From positions 26,294 to 90,293 of the forward strand of contig CAZLQL010000002.1 of the NCBI GenBank assembly GCA_964561875.1: a stretch of 64,000 bases of DNA, read 5' to 3'. The DNA comes from CAIOGI01 sp964561875 (GTDB taxonomy: Bacteria; Patescibacteriota; Minisyncoccia; Phycocordibacterales; PALSA-1337). Position numbers and translations under genes: made by a program. Under the pieces are notes generated by a model that did not search any database, was not told the origin of the DNA, and saw only the letters and a list, made by a program, of their open reading frames with translations. Positions 33,193 through 41,317 of this stretch are shown in pieces (position 1 is the first letter of the stretch; each line of letters opens with the position of its first letter).

Positions 33193-33625
33193 ATTGACCA
33201 AGATTTTTGATTCGTTCCAAGGTTTCGCGTCGTTCAATAGCTTGTCTCGTGATTTTCTGAACTACGTAAACGCATTTCCTCAGGTCAGCTTCACCCTCAG
33301 GGGTCGAACAAAGCCTCCGATGAAGAACGTCTTTGGGAATTAGAAACGTTATATATTCCGCTAGGTCAGAAAGTGTTGCGTCTGATAAATTACGCAGCTC
33401 TTCCACCGTAAACCCTACATCGCAGAATTCTTGCGAATCTTTTGCGACTTGAACCAGAAGCTCTTGATAGAGCTCCATTAGGTTTTCCTTCTGCCATGTT
33501 TCTAACTGATCCCAATCATCAATATTGTCTCGATAGAGAGCAGTGACATCAGGAAGGAGGGTTGGAATGGACGCGATCTTTTTGAGCCCTATAAGCCAAG
33601 CCCTAACTTCTTCTTTGGTTTGCAT
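33191..33625 (-). CDS. Orphan soluble helical protein
   Basis: 144 residues from the ATG at 33625 (MQTKEEVRAWLIGL), which AAAGG precedes by 8 bases; the frame opens further upstream but without a ribosome binding site. The protein is acidic and helical with many Leu/Glu/Asp heptad-like stretches (WQKENLMELYQELLVQVA, VEELRNLSDATLSDLAEY). I recognise no family. It is a GC-rich single-gene cassette with TTGACA-17-TATCAT upstream and a terminator at its stop, inserted just after the tmRNA gene. Confidence 0.5.
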   Translation of the reverse strand: MQTKEEVRAWLIGLKKIASIPTLLPDVTALYRDNIDDWDQLETWQKENLMELYQELLVQVAKDSQEFCDVGFTVEELRNLSDATLSDLAEYITFLIPKDVLHRRLCSTPEGEADLRKCVYVVQKITRQAIERRETLERIKNLGQ

Positions 33626-33673
33626 GTTTAAAACCTTTGGTTGGATTTTTACCAAAAAAAGCTGCTATTAAAT

Positions 33674-33702
33674 ATGATATCATATCTAGTAATAAATGTC
33701 AA
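33674..33702 (-). promoter_or_regulatory. Promoter of the 33.2-kb orphan gene
   Basis: On the minus strand a perfect TTGACA (33702-33697), a 17-base spacer and TATCAT (33679-33674). It begins only 5 bases beyond the predicted 3' end of the tmRNA. Confidence 0.65.
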
Positions 33703-33707
33703 ATCTG

Positions 33708-34106
33708 TGGAGATGCTGGGAGTTGAACCCAGGTGCAGATGAAATCTTATACTGATTCTACATTGTATAGAATGCTTTTGCGTCTATCTATCGACAGACT
33801 ATTTAACCTTTATACTTTAAAGCAAACAAAATATATAAAAGCGATTCCCAAGAGATTTGAACTATAAACAGGGAAGAGAATATAGTTCTAGTTTAATTTA
33901 TATCAATCCACCACTTCTCTAAACAAAGGAGTGACGACCGTCGCTCGAGCCTAAGCTAAAGCGAAAGCAAGATTTGTACTTCCAAAAGGAGATACAACTG
34001 CCTTTGCAACTGATTTTGCAGTTACGATTTCCGTCAGATTAAAGAGTTAACGGTGCTCTACAATGCACAATATGAAGTACCTCAACTGTCGAGGCCTTTC
34101 ATCCCC
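33708..34106 (-). ncRNA. ssrA: Transfer-messenger RNA (tmRNA)
   Basis: The 5' end GGGGATG (34106-34100) pairs with CATCTCC at the 3' end (33715-33709), forming the tRNA-like acceptor stem. AAAGGCCTCGACAG after the 5' end and CCTGGGTTCAACTCCCAG (T-arm) near the 3' end are typical. The length is about 399 bases. The 3' CCA is not fully encoded. The tag frame is at 33951-34019. tmRNA frees stalled ribosomes and tags the unfinished proteins for proteolysis. Its protein partner SmpB is encoded just upstream on the same strand. Confidence 0.95.
33951..34019 (-). other. ssrA: tmRNA tag-peptide reading frame
   Basis: Within the tmRNA, a frame starting at GCA (34019) encodes 22 residues, beginning AKSVAKAV and ending NLAFALA, then TAG. 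The hydrophobic Ala-rich end matches known degradation tags, although it ends ALA rather than the usual LAA. The exact resume codon is inferred. Confidence 0.75.
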
Positions 34107-34149
34107 ATATTAAAATTTTCAAACAACTAAAATGAAAAATAAAGTCTAA

Positions 34150-34596
34150 TTATAAAGAAAGTTCTCTTCGCATATCGCGATCTGAGTCTCTCTTTTTAAT
34201 ATCTTCTCTTTTATCAAATTTCTTTTTTCCTTTGACAATAGCGATTTCTACCTTTATTTTTCCTGATTTATTATATATCAAAATAGGCACTATTGTCAAT
34301 CCCTTCTTTTGTTCTACTCCTGCGAGTTGTGAAATCTGAGCCTTATTTAACAAGAGTTTTCTATGTCTTTTTGGATCATATTCGCCTGAGGTATTCTTTT
34401 CTTGAAAAGGAGGGATTTCACTATTCATAAGAAAGGCTTCACCACCTCTAATAGTCACATATGAACCTAGTATTGAACCTTGTCTCTTTCGCAAGCTCTT
34501 TACTTCTGTACCTAGGAGTTCTATTCCAGCTTCAAAACCCTCGACTATGTCGTAGTTCATTTTTGCCTTTTTGTTTTCTATAAGCGTTTCATTCAT
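34150..34596 (-). CDS. smpB: SsrA-binding protein SmpB
   Basis: 148 residues, a usual length. NKKAKMNYDIVEGFEAGIEL, GTEVKSLR, GEAFLMNSEIPPF and RHRKLLLNK match SmpB, and the basic C-terminal tail (KKFDKREDIKKRDSDRDM) enters the mRNA channel. It carries tmRNA to stalled ribosomes and precedes ssrA on the same strand. The start lies 6 bases after a TATACT box, so it is predicted to be leaderless, and it is divergent from ftsH. Confidence 0.96.
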   Translation of the reverse strand: MNETLIENKKAKMNYDIVEGFEAGIELLGTEVKSLRKRQGSILGSYVTIRGGEAFLMNSEIPPFQEKNTSGEYDPKRHRKLLLNKAQISQLAGVEQKKGLTIVPILIYNKSGKIKVEIAIVKGKKKFDKREDIKKRDSDRDMRRELSL

Positions 34597-34602
34597 ATTG
34601 AA

Positions 34603-34634
34603 AGTATAGCGTATTTTTCACTTTTGGGTATAAT
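34603..34634. promoter_or_regulatory. Divergent leaderless promoters of smpB and ftsH
   Basis: On the minus strand TATACT (34608-34603) ends exactly 6 bases before the smpB ATG. On the plus strand TATAAT (34629-34634) ends exactly 6 bases before the ftsH ATG. The two -10 boxes are 20 bases apart, so their -35 regions must overlap. Confidence 0.7.
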
Positions 34635-34640
34635 CACTCT

Positions 34641-36578
34641 ATGAAAGAAACATCACATATAAAACCACCACAAAATAACAATAATAAAGGTAATAATAAA
34701 AAAGGTAAAACACCTAGAAGATTCGGAATATTAAACTCGTTAATGTTCGGTCTTATAATTTTGTTTTTATTGAGTGGATTGTATTCTGCAATAGTAGAGG
34801 GTGTATCTAGTACTCCAGTTATACCTATATCAGAATTGGTAAACAATATAGGTATGGGTAAGGTTAGTTCTATAACAGTAAGTGGTGATGATCTTACTGT
34901 TAACTATTCAGACAACACCATAAAGAAATCAAAAAAAGAAACTGATTCTTCTATAACAGAAACACTTACTAGATATGGACTTACTCCAGAAAAATTGAAT
35001 GCTGTAAAAATCACAGTAGAAGGACCAAGTGGATTTTGGTTTTGGGTAGGACAATTGGCACCATTTATTGGGCCAATATTCCTTCTATTGCTTATAGTTT
35101 GGTTTATGACCAGACAGGTAAAGGGTGCGGGATTACAAGCTTTTTCTTTCGGTCAATCAAAAGCACGTATTACTTTGCCAGATGATAAAAAACAAAAAGT
35201 TACTTTTAAAGACGTGGCGGGTGCAAAAGAGGCTAAACAAGAATTGTCAGAAATTGTAGATTTTTTGCGTAATCCAAAGAAGTTTCTAGAAATTGGTGCA
35301 GTAATTCCAAAAGGGATATTGCTCATGGGAGCTCCCGGAACTGGAAAAACATTGCTTGCTCGTGCCGTAGCAGGGGAAGCTGGTGTAGCATTTTTCTCAA
35401 TATCAGGTTCAGAATTTGTAGAGATGTTTGTGGGAGTAGGTGCTTCGAGAGTTAGGGATTTATTTAAAATGGCAAAAGAAGCTTCACCATCTATAATCTT
35501 TGTCGATGAAATAGATGCTGTGGGAAGAGTAAGAGGTACTGGTGTTGGAGGAGGAAATGATGAAAGAGAACAAACATTAAACCAAATCCTTGTTGAGATG
35601 GATGGTTTCGAACCAAATGAAAAGGTTATTGTTATGGCTGCCACAAATAGACCAGATGTTCTAGACCCCGCTCTACTTCGTCCAGGAAGATTTGACCGTA
35701 GAGTAACTATAGATCTACCAGATAGAAATGATAGAGAAGAAATATTGAAGATTCATTCCATAAAAAAGCCTTTGGCAGAAGATGTTGCACTGAGAGTTAT
35801 TGCAGAGAGAACACCGGGTTTTTCTGGAGCTGATCTATACTCACTTATGAATGAAGGGGCAATACTTGCAGCTCGTGAAAATCGTACAAAAGTCTCACAG
35901 TATGATCTTATAAGAGCAATAGAAAAAGTGATGCTCGGTCCTGAAAGAAAGAGTCACCTTCTTTCAAAAAAAGAAAAAGAAATAACTGCATACCATGAAG
36001 CTGGTCACGCATTAGTTGCTTCTGTTCTTCCATATGCAGATCCAGTACATAAAATATCTATAATCTCTCGTGGAAGAGCGGCTGGTTATACTCTCCATTT
36101 ACCTATTGAAGATAGAAAGATGCAATCAAAAAATGAGTTTTTAGATGATATCGCTGTTTCATTGGGTGGATATGCTGTAGAGAAAATGATGTTCGGTGAT
36201 GTTACTACAGGTCCATCAAATGATCTTCAAGTTTCAACTGCACTCGCACGAGACATGGTTACAAAATATGGTATGTCAGATAAAATAGGTGCTCTTGCTC
36301 TAGAAGGATCAGGCGGAAGGGCAATGTTTGGAAAGGGTATAGAAGATAAAGAATATTCAGAAAAAGTAAGTGCAGATATAGATGCTGAAGTATCAAAAAT
36401 CATGTCAGAAGGTATGGCTAAAGCAAATGAGACTATAGTAAAATATAAAAATGCACTTGATGCTATAGCAAAAAGATTGATTGATGTGGAAACTATAGAA
36501 AGAGAGGAATATGAATCAATAATTATTTCACATGGTATAACACCAAAACGAAAACTGGATATTGAACATCAATCATGA
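34641..36578 (+). CDS. ftsH: ATP-dependent zinc metalloprotease FtsH
   Basis: 645 residues. The N-terminus has a basic start, a first membrane helix (about 31-50), a periplasmic segment and a second helix (about 130-152). The AAA domain has Walker A GAPGTGKTLLARAVA, Walker B SIIFVDEIDAVG and the second region of homology (ATNRPDVLDPALLRPGRFDR). The protease motif is TAYHEAGHALV (HEAGH). FtsH degrades misfolded membrane proteins and in other bacteria also ssrA-tagged proteins, a fitting neighbour for smpB and ssrA. It ends in a TGA stop. Confidence 0.98.
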   Translation: MKETSHIKPPQNNNNKGNNKKGKTPRRFGILNSLMFGLIILFLLSGLYSAIVEGVSSTPVIPISELVNNIGMGKVSSITVSGDDLTVNYSDNTIKKSKKETDSSITETLTRYGLTPEKLNAVKITVEGPSGFWFWVGQLAPFIGPIFLLLLIVWFMTRQVKGAGLQAFSFGQSKARITLPDDKKQKVTFKDVAGAKEAKQELSEIVDFLRNPKKFLEIGAVIPKGILLMGAPGTGKTLLARAVAGEAGVAFFSISGSEFVEMFVGVGASRVRDLFKMAKEASPSIIFVDEIDAVGRVRGTGVGGGNDEREQTLNQILVEMDGFEPNEKVIVMAATNRPDVLDPALLRPGRFDRRVTIDLPDRNDREEILKIHSIKKPLAEDVALRVIAERTPGFSGADLYSLMNEGAILAARENRTKVSQYDLIRAIEKVMLGPERKSHLLSKKEKEITAYHEAGHALVASVLPYADPVHKISIISRGRAAGYTLHLPIEDRKMQSKNEFLDDIAVSLGGYAVEKMMFGDVTTGPSNDLQVSTALARDMVTKYGMSDKIGALALEGSGGRAMFGKGIEDKEYSEKVSADIDAEVSKIMSEGMAKANETIVKYKNALDAIAKRLIDVETIEREEYESIIISHGITPKRKLDIEHQS

Positions 36579-36613
36579 TATAAAATAGGGGTATAAATAA
36601 AATATACCCATAT

Positions 36614-36687
36614 GCGCGTGTAGCTCAGTTGGTTAGAGCATCGAGCTTATACCTCGAGGGTCCCTGGTTCGAGTCCAGGCACGCGCA
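36614..36687 (+). tRNA. tRNA-Ile, anticodon UAU
   Basis: A complete cloverleaf: acceptor GCGCGTG/CACGCGC, D-arm GCTC-AGTTGGTTA-GAGC, anticodon stem TCGAG/CTCGA with loop CTTATAC, T-arm CCTGG-TTCGAGT-CCAGG. The anticodon TAT is at 36648-36650 and reads ATA. Most bacteria read ATA with a CAU tRNA whose cytidine becomes lysidine (TilS). The direct UAU form is rare and fits the heavy use of ATA codons here. Only CC of the CCA end follows the discriminator A. Confidence 0.93.
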
Positions 36688-36709
36688 CCGAGCGTAGTAT
36701 ATAAAAAAG

Positions 36710-36740
36710 AAAAACCGCGTCCAAAAGGGCGTGGTTTTTT
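36710..36740. terminator. Bidirectional terminator between tRNA-Ile and the 36.8-kb gene
   Basis: AAAAACCGCGTCC and GGGCGTGGTTTTT pair (two wobbles) around AAAA. T-runs lie on both strands, so it can serve the tRNA and the minus-strand membrane-protein gene. Confidence 0.85.
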
Positions 36741-36769
36741 CGAGGAAAATTCACAGAAAATTTACATCT

Positions 36770-37687
36770 TTACATCATCCAAGCAAATTTTGCGCTCAGT
36801 TTTTCGGAAAGCATTTTTACGTATACTTCAGAAAAACAAGAACCAATGAAATTTGTCATTAGACCAATGGTCATACCTGACATCATACTAGCTACCACAT
36901 ACCCAGTTCTAATACCGATAACTGTACCTACACTTGCACCAACAAGACTCGCTAATCTCCCGTTGTTGTGTGCAAGTAAACAGGTTTTTGCAATAACGAA
37001 CCAGATGAGCTGAATGATGATAGGGATTTGGTGTAATAGTTTCCAGGTGAACTTTGAAACAATAATTATAGCCATCACTACTTTCCATATAGCCGTGAAG
37101 GGTAGTGATATGGGATTTGTAATGAGTAGTATTCTAATTTGATTCTTGAAATCAAAAGGTCCCCAACCATTTACTATTCTATAGTTTAGGGCAAGTGCGC
37201 GCCTGTTTTCTTTGCATTTGATTACTGAATATAAATCATTAAAAGAAAATAAGATTCCAATTGCTATAACTGCCAAATAAAGAAGCAAGCTATACATTAA
37301 GAAAGCACCTCCGACTATATTTACACGACTTTCCGGTAATTTACTACGTGTAAACATTATAATTATTAAGCAGTGCAAAGCTATTGAACCAATAGCTTGG
37401 CAACATATAAATGGTGCTAGCGAACGTTTTAGGGCTCTCGGTAAGATATCTTTCCAAGGTTCTTCCCAAAGCTCTCGAATATGAGAATGTGTGTTATTAA
37501 AGGTCTCTTTGAGTACACTGAAAAATGTACTAATGAGAGTTATGGGACTGAATACAATCCAGCCACAGGCCCCACCGATAAGGGTTGCGAGAATAAGCCA
37601 CACTCCCGACATGAATGTCGTACCCAGACCATATCCAATAGTCGCGCCACAAGCGCTTGCGATCGCTATCCTTTGATTTGTTTTCAT
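36770..37687 (-). CDS. Multi-pass membrane protein of unknown function
   Basis: 305 residues with about six or seven hydrophobic segments. The first (about 8-50) is glycine-rich (IASACGATIGYGLG, LIGGACGWIVF), as is the last (LVGASVGTVIGIRTGYVVAS). I recognise no family or catalytic motif. AAGGA lies 6 bases before the ATG, one of the clearest Shine-Dalgarno sequences in the window, and a TTGACA-17-TATAAA promoter lies upstream. Orientation, composition and signals mark it as an acquired single-gene cassette between tRNA-Ile and surface-protein genes. Confidence 0.55.
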   Translation of the reverse strand: MKTNQRIAIASACGATIGYGLGTTFMSGVWLILATLIGGACGWIVFSPITLISTFFSVLKETFNNTHSHIRELWEEPWKDILPRALKRSLAPFICCQAIGSIALHCLIIIMFTRSKLPESRVNIVGGAFLMYSLLLYLAVIAIGILFSFNDLYSVIKCKENRRALALNYRIVNGWGPFDFKNQIRILLITNPISLPFTAIWKVVMAIIIVSKFTWKLLHQIPIIIQLIWFVIAKTCLLAHNNGRLASLVGASVGTVIGIRTGYVVASMMSGMTIGLMTNFIGSCFSEVYVKMLSEKLSAKFAWMM

Positions 37688-37735
37688 GTGACATCCTTAC
37701 TGTTTTTATTATAAACTCAAAAAACTTCCTAAGTA

Positions 37736-37764
37736 TTTATATAACTAATAAGTAGGTTTGTCAA
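37736..37764 (-). promoter_or_regulatory. Promoter of the 36.8-kb membrane-protein gene
   Basis: On the minus strand a perfect TTGACA (37764-37759), a 17-base spacer and TATAAA (37741-37736). A TATAAT lies closer to the gene, so a second start is possible. Confidence 0.6.
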
Positions 37765-37772
37765 ACTAGATT

Positions 37773-38603
37773 TTACTTAACAATTATTATTGCTATTATT
37801 CCAAGGATTATAAATGATAATAGTGCACTATATTTTCCTATATTTTGTTTTATATTTGTCTTTATATAACCAAACTTTCCTTGCTCTGTACTATTGTTTT
37901 TATCTGAAATGATATTTGACCCTCCACTAGTGTTGTCTGATTTATTATCTATTTTATTTCCATCATTTAAATTTTTGTCTGTAACACTGTTTTTTGTATA
38001 GAAGTTTTTATTCTGTATAGACTCATCAACCTGAGCTTTATTGTCTGTGTTTTTGAAATAATTAACTATTCCATTTGTATAGTCACTTATAAAACCACTT
38101 CCACCACTAGTATTGCTTCCACCAGAGGAACTTCCTGATGAGCCTGATCCAGATGAGCTTGGTCTCCATGTAGTATTTACATTACAGTTTGTACAATCAA
38201 AACTAATTCTTCCTCCTGTAGTATCGACTGTACCAGCTGTTCCAGTAAAAGTACCAGATGAGTTTATACTAGCTCCCGTCATATCTATCCATCCTGTTTG
38301 TTCTGACCATGCACTTCCACCTAGTGTTCCTGAAGTTGTATTTGTTACACCTTGACCAGAGTTTGTGGGGCTAAAGTTTATCCAGCCATAAAGTGAGCTC
38401 CATGCATAACCAGTAATTGCTGAGTCAGTAATAGTCAATCCAATATAGTTATTTGAACTATCTCTAGGTGCAAAATTTATCCAACCTAGATTTTCTCCCC
38501 AAGCGTATTTGTTTGTAGAATCTATAGTGCCAGTAGATGCAAGGGCAGTGTTAAAAAAAGATATGGTTAAAATTATAAATAGTATTTTAAAGATTTTATT
38601 CAT
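37773..38603 (-). CDS. Surface protein with GWINF repeats and C-terminal membrane anchor
   Basis: 276 residues. A signal peptide (about 1-22, ILFIILTISFFNTALA) precedes repeats of the form YAWGENLGWINFAP, YAWSSLYGWINFSP and AWSEQTGWIDM (about 32-115), a family frequent in Patescibacteria. A Cys pair (CTNC) ends the repeat domain. A Gly/Ser-rich and Asn/Lys/Asp-rich linker leads to a final membrane helix (ALLSFIILGIIAIIIVK). It is probably anchored in the membrane with the repeats outside. TAAAAT lies 6 bases before the ATG. Confidence 0.7.
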   Translation of the reverse strand: MNKIFKILFIILTISFFNTALASTGTIDSTNKYAWGENLGWINFAPRDSSNNYIGLTITDSAITGYAWSSLYGWINFSPTNSGQGVTNTTSGTLGGSAWSEQTGWIDMTGASINSSGTFTGTAGTVDTTGGRISFDCTNCNVNTTWRPSSSGSGSSGSSSGGSNTSGGSGFISDYTNGIVNYFKNTDNKAQVDESIQNKNFYTKNSVTDKNLNDGNKIDNKSDNTSGGSNIISDKNNSTEQGKFGYIKTNIKQNIGKYSALLSFIILGIIAIIIVK

Positions 38604-38609
38604 AGAATA

Positions 38610-38615
38610 ATTTTA
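38610..38615 (-). promoter_or_regulatory. -10-like box of the GWINF-repeat protein
   Basis: On the minus strand TAAAAT ends 6 bases before the ATG at 38603, another leaderless arrangement. Confidence 0.5.
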
Positions 38616-38675
38616 TCATTATATTTTGTATGACGATAGTGTATTGATTGTGTGGATAGTATAGACACAGTTCTT

Positions 38676-40898
38676 CTATTCTAAATGAGTTTCTCTATGT
38701 GATTTTTCTACCAATTCCTTTAATTTAGGATATTTTTTGAATATATTTTCATCTTCAAATAGTTTTTTTGCTTCCTCTTTTGCTAGTTCAACCATCTTTA
38801 TATTTTTTAGTGATTCCATAGCTATATCTGAAACACCCCATTGTTTATTACCTGATAGCTCACCGGCACCACGAAATTTGAGATCGTATTCTGCAAGTTC
38901 AAAGCCATTTTTTGCATTTTTTAAAGCACTTAATCTTTCAAATGTCTTCTCACTTTCTTTTTCTGTAAAAATAAAACAGTATGGTTTGTGGGTTGAACGC
39001 ATAACTCTACCTCTAAGCTGATGTAATTGTGCTAGACCAAATCTCTCTGCTCCCTCGATTATTATCATTGTGGCATTTGGTACATTTACACCAACTTCCA
39101 CAACAGATGTAGAACATAGTATATCTATCTTTCCATCTTTAAAATCTTTCATAACTTTATCCTTTTCCTCAGTTTTCATTTTACTATGCATAATTCCTAT
39201 ACTAAATTCTGGAAATATATCTTTTTTCAATCTCTTTGCTTCTTCTTTTACAGATTTTAATTGAAGAACTTTTTCTTTATCTGGGTCAGGTTCATCTATT
39301 CTAGGGCATATTACATATGCCTGTCTTCCGTTCTTTATTTCCTCACGAATCTTTTCGTACACATCTTTTCTATCATTTGTTTTTACTATTTCTGTAGTTA
39401 TTGCTTGGCGACCCTTTGGAACTTCATCAAGAAGTGTAAGATCCAAATCTCCGTATATAGTAAGGGCAAGAGTTCGGGGAATAGGTGTTGCTGTCATTGA
39501 TAATAAATGTGGTGCACGAGTTATACCTGCTTCATCTCTTTTTATGAGTGCTCTTCTTGTATTTATGCCGAAACGATGTTGTTCATCTATTATTGCATAT
39601 GCGAGATTTTTAAATTTTACTGTCTTTTGGATAAGTGCATGAGTTCCTATTACTACGGATATTTCACCCTCTTTTATCCACTTTAACAGTTGTGACCTAG
39701 ATATATCAGTCCAACCTTTTGGGTTTACTTTTGAAGGGAATTTTCTACAACCACTTCCAGTTATGAGGGCAATTTGAATTCCTAAATATGAGAAATATTG
39801 AATAAATGATTCGAAATGCTGAGTTGCAAGTATTTCTGTAGGACACATATATGCTACCTGAAGACGTCCTGGCCCAAGAAGACTCATCTTACTTTTTACA
39901 TCAGGTTTTCCTAGATCATCTTTTTCCAAACTTGCCTTTGTTGTAACTACGGCATATGTAGTAGTTGCAGCTACCGCAGTCTTTCCTGAACCTACATCAC
40001 CTTCGAGTAAACGAGACATTGCATATCCTTTTCCAAAATCATTTATTATGGCATTTGTGGCTTTTGTTTGTGCGTCAGTTGGTTTAAATGGAAATCTTTT
40101 TATGAATTGATCTATGTGGTCATAACCTGGCTTTATGATAAAGGTTGGATTTTTCCTGTACTCTTTTCTAGAGTATTCATTTTGAAGTTGTATAAAAAAT
40201 ATTTCTTCGAAAGCAAATCTTTTTCTTGCTGATTCTGCATCAGCTTTTTTCATAGGAGTATGAATCCAGATAAGAGCAGTTTTTATACTTGGTAAATTAT
40301 ATTTTTTTAATATATCTTCTGGAATAGGGTCTTCGATATTTGAAAGTAAGTCACTTTTAAATATTTCATTTATCTTATGATAAATCCAGTTTGAGGTTAT
40401 ACCATTTGATTCTTTATAAATAGGGTATAGGGTATGTGCTTCACCATCTTTACCAAATAGAGAATCACCAACAGCAATAGGTAGTTTGTTCATAACCTCA
40501 ATTTTCGGATTTGAAAAATATATCTCATTATCCTTTTTTCTTTTTGAAACTTTACCTTGTATTCTAACCATACTTCCATCATTTACCATTTTTGCCATAT
40601 ATGGTTGATTGAACCACACACACTTTATACCCCCAGTTTCATCTTCGACATAACCATTTGCCATGGCTATCTTTGTTTTAAATCCTTTACCAGTTTTTAG
40701 ACCAGATATTTTTCCAAATATAACAGCATCTTCACCAGCAATTAGATTACCAATACTTTTTGTTTCTGAAGTATCACCATATCTAGTAGGGAAATGATAA
40801 AGTAGATCAAGTACAGTATTTATACCAAGTTTCGATAGAGCCTTCTTTTGAAAAGGGTTTAGTCTAGATATTTCTGATATTTTTGTAGATATAGTCAT
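38676..40898 (-). CDS. recG: ATP-dependent DNA helicase RecG
   Basis: 740 residues. The wedge (OB-fold) domain lies at about 50-130. Walker A is LLEGDVGSGKTAVAA, the DEQH box is AIIDEQHRFG, and motif III is LLSMTATPIPRTLALTIYGD. The C-terminal half has VGVNVPNATMIIIEGAERFG, LHQLRGRVMRS and the RecG tail FRGAGELSGNKQWG. RecG remodels stalled replication forks and branched DNA. TATATT lies 7 bases before the ATG. Confidence 0.97.
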   Translation of the reverse strand: MTISTKISEISRLNPFQKKALSKLGINTVLDLLYHFPTRYGDTSETKSIGNLIAGEDAVIFGKISGLKTGKGFKTKIAMANGYVEDETGGIKCVWFNQPYMAKMVNDGSMVRIQGKVSKRKKDNEIYFSNPKIEVMNKLPIAVGDSLFGKDGEAHTLYPIYKESNGITSNWIYHKINEIFKSDLLSNIEDPIPEDILKKYNLPSIKTALIWIHTPMKKADAESARKRFAFEEIFFIQLQNEYSRKEYRKNPTFIIKPGYDHIDQFIKRFPFKPTDAQTKATNAIINDFGKGYAMSRLLEGDVGSGKTAVAATTTYAVVTTKASLEKDDLGKPDVKSKMSLLGPGRLQVAYMCPTEILATQHFESFIQYFSYLGIQIALITGSGCRKFPSKVNPKGWTDISRSQLLKWIKEGEISVVIGTHALIQKTVKFKNLAYAIIDEQHRFGINTRRALIKRDEAGITRAPHLLSMTATPIPRTLALTIYGDLDLTLLDEVPKGRQAITTEIVKTNDRKDVYEKIREEIKNGRQAYVICPRIDEPDPDKEKVLQLKSVKEEAKRLKKDIFPEFSIGIMHSKMKTEEKDKVMKDFKDGKIDILCSTSVVEVGVNVPNATMIIIEGAERFGLAQLHQLRGRVMRSTHKPYCFIFTEKESEKTFERLSALKNAKNGFELAEYDLKFRGAGELSGNKQWGVSDIAMESLKNIKMVELAKEEAKKLFEDENIFKKYPKLKELVEKSHRETHLE

Positions 40899-40905
40899 TT
40901 ATGAC

Positions 40906-40911
40906 AATATA
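40906..40911 (-). promoter_or_regulatory. -10-like box of recG
   Basis: On the minus strand TATATT ends 7 bases before the recG ATG at 40898. Confidence 0.45.
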
Positions 40912-40960
40912 TCAGAGTCATATAGAAAAATGAATGAGGGTGTGGTAATGTTTATGTGTT

Positions 40961-41048
40961 GGAACCGTGGTGGAGTGGTTTAACATACCTCTTTGCTAAA
41001 GAGGCGAGCCCTTTAAAGGCTCCGAGGGTTCGAATCCCTCCGGTTCCG
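40961..41048 (+). tRNA. tRNA-Ser, anticodon GCU
   Basis: A class II tRNA: acceptor GGAACCG/CGGTTCC with discriminator G, anticodon stem CCTCT/AGAGG with loop TTGCTAA, a long variable arm GAGCC-CTTTAAA-GGCTC, and T-arm GAGGG-TTCGAAT-CCCTC. The anticodon GCT is at 40995-40997 and reads AGC/AGT. No CCA is encoded. Its last 18 bases and the next base are repeated at 41261-41279, beyond an inserted element. Confidence 0.95.
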
Positions 41049-41049
41049 C
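41031..41049 (+). repeat. 19-bp direct repeat: tRNA-Ser 3' end (left copy)
   Basis: CGAATCCCTCCGGTTCCGC covers the 3' end of tRNA-Ser and recurs exactly at 41261-41279. A repeat of a tRNA 3' end flanking foreign DNA is the classic mark of site-specific integration. Confidence 0.85.
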
Positions 41050-41269
41050 AATGATCCACAAGGAAGCCTAAATGGCTTCCGAGTGGATTATCATTTCGTA
41101 AATCGAAGTGATGAGAAAGCCGGACTGAGCGAAGGCGAAGGAGGCGGGTGAGCTTGGGTGAGGGACCCAAGCGCAAGACCTTTTGAGATTGTAATCAATC
41201 CAAAAGGTATACTGGCCCTGTAAGGGTCGCGGGCGAGGCTAGCAAGCCGAGACCTGTGACCGAATCCCT
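41045..41269 (+). repeat. Hairpin element, copy 1 (inserted at the tRNA-Ser 3' end)
   Basis: The ends of this element match copy 2 at 43102-43249: about 70 bases at the left and 44 at the right are nearly identical. The middle here is about 80 bases longer. Conserved hairpins: CCAC-AA-GGAAGCC-TAAAT-GGCTTCC-GA-GTGG; ATCATTTCG-TAAAT-CGAAGTGAT; and GGTCGCGGG-CGA-GGCT-AGCA-AGCC-GAGA-CCTGTGACC with a GA-rich internal loop. There is no coding frame of note. I do not recognise the element. Confidence 0.7.
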
Positions 41270-41279
41270 CCGGTTCCGC
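41261..41279 (+). repeat. 19-bp direct repeat: tRNA-Ser 3' end (right copy)
   Basis: An exact copy of 41031-41049 at the far end of the hairpin element, 230 bases downstream. It has no upstream tRNA body, so it is the attachment-site-like remnant. Confidence 0.85.
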
Positions 41280-41317
41280 CATTAGCAGGTAGCACGACAT
41301 GCTATCTGAAATAGGTA

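Noticed and set aside
34641..36578. Possible alternative genetic code with TGA as glycine (as in Gracilibacteria/SR1)
   Set aside because: ftsH and other genes end in TGA at the expected family length, and no gene needs internal TGA readthrough.
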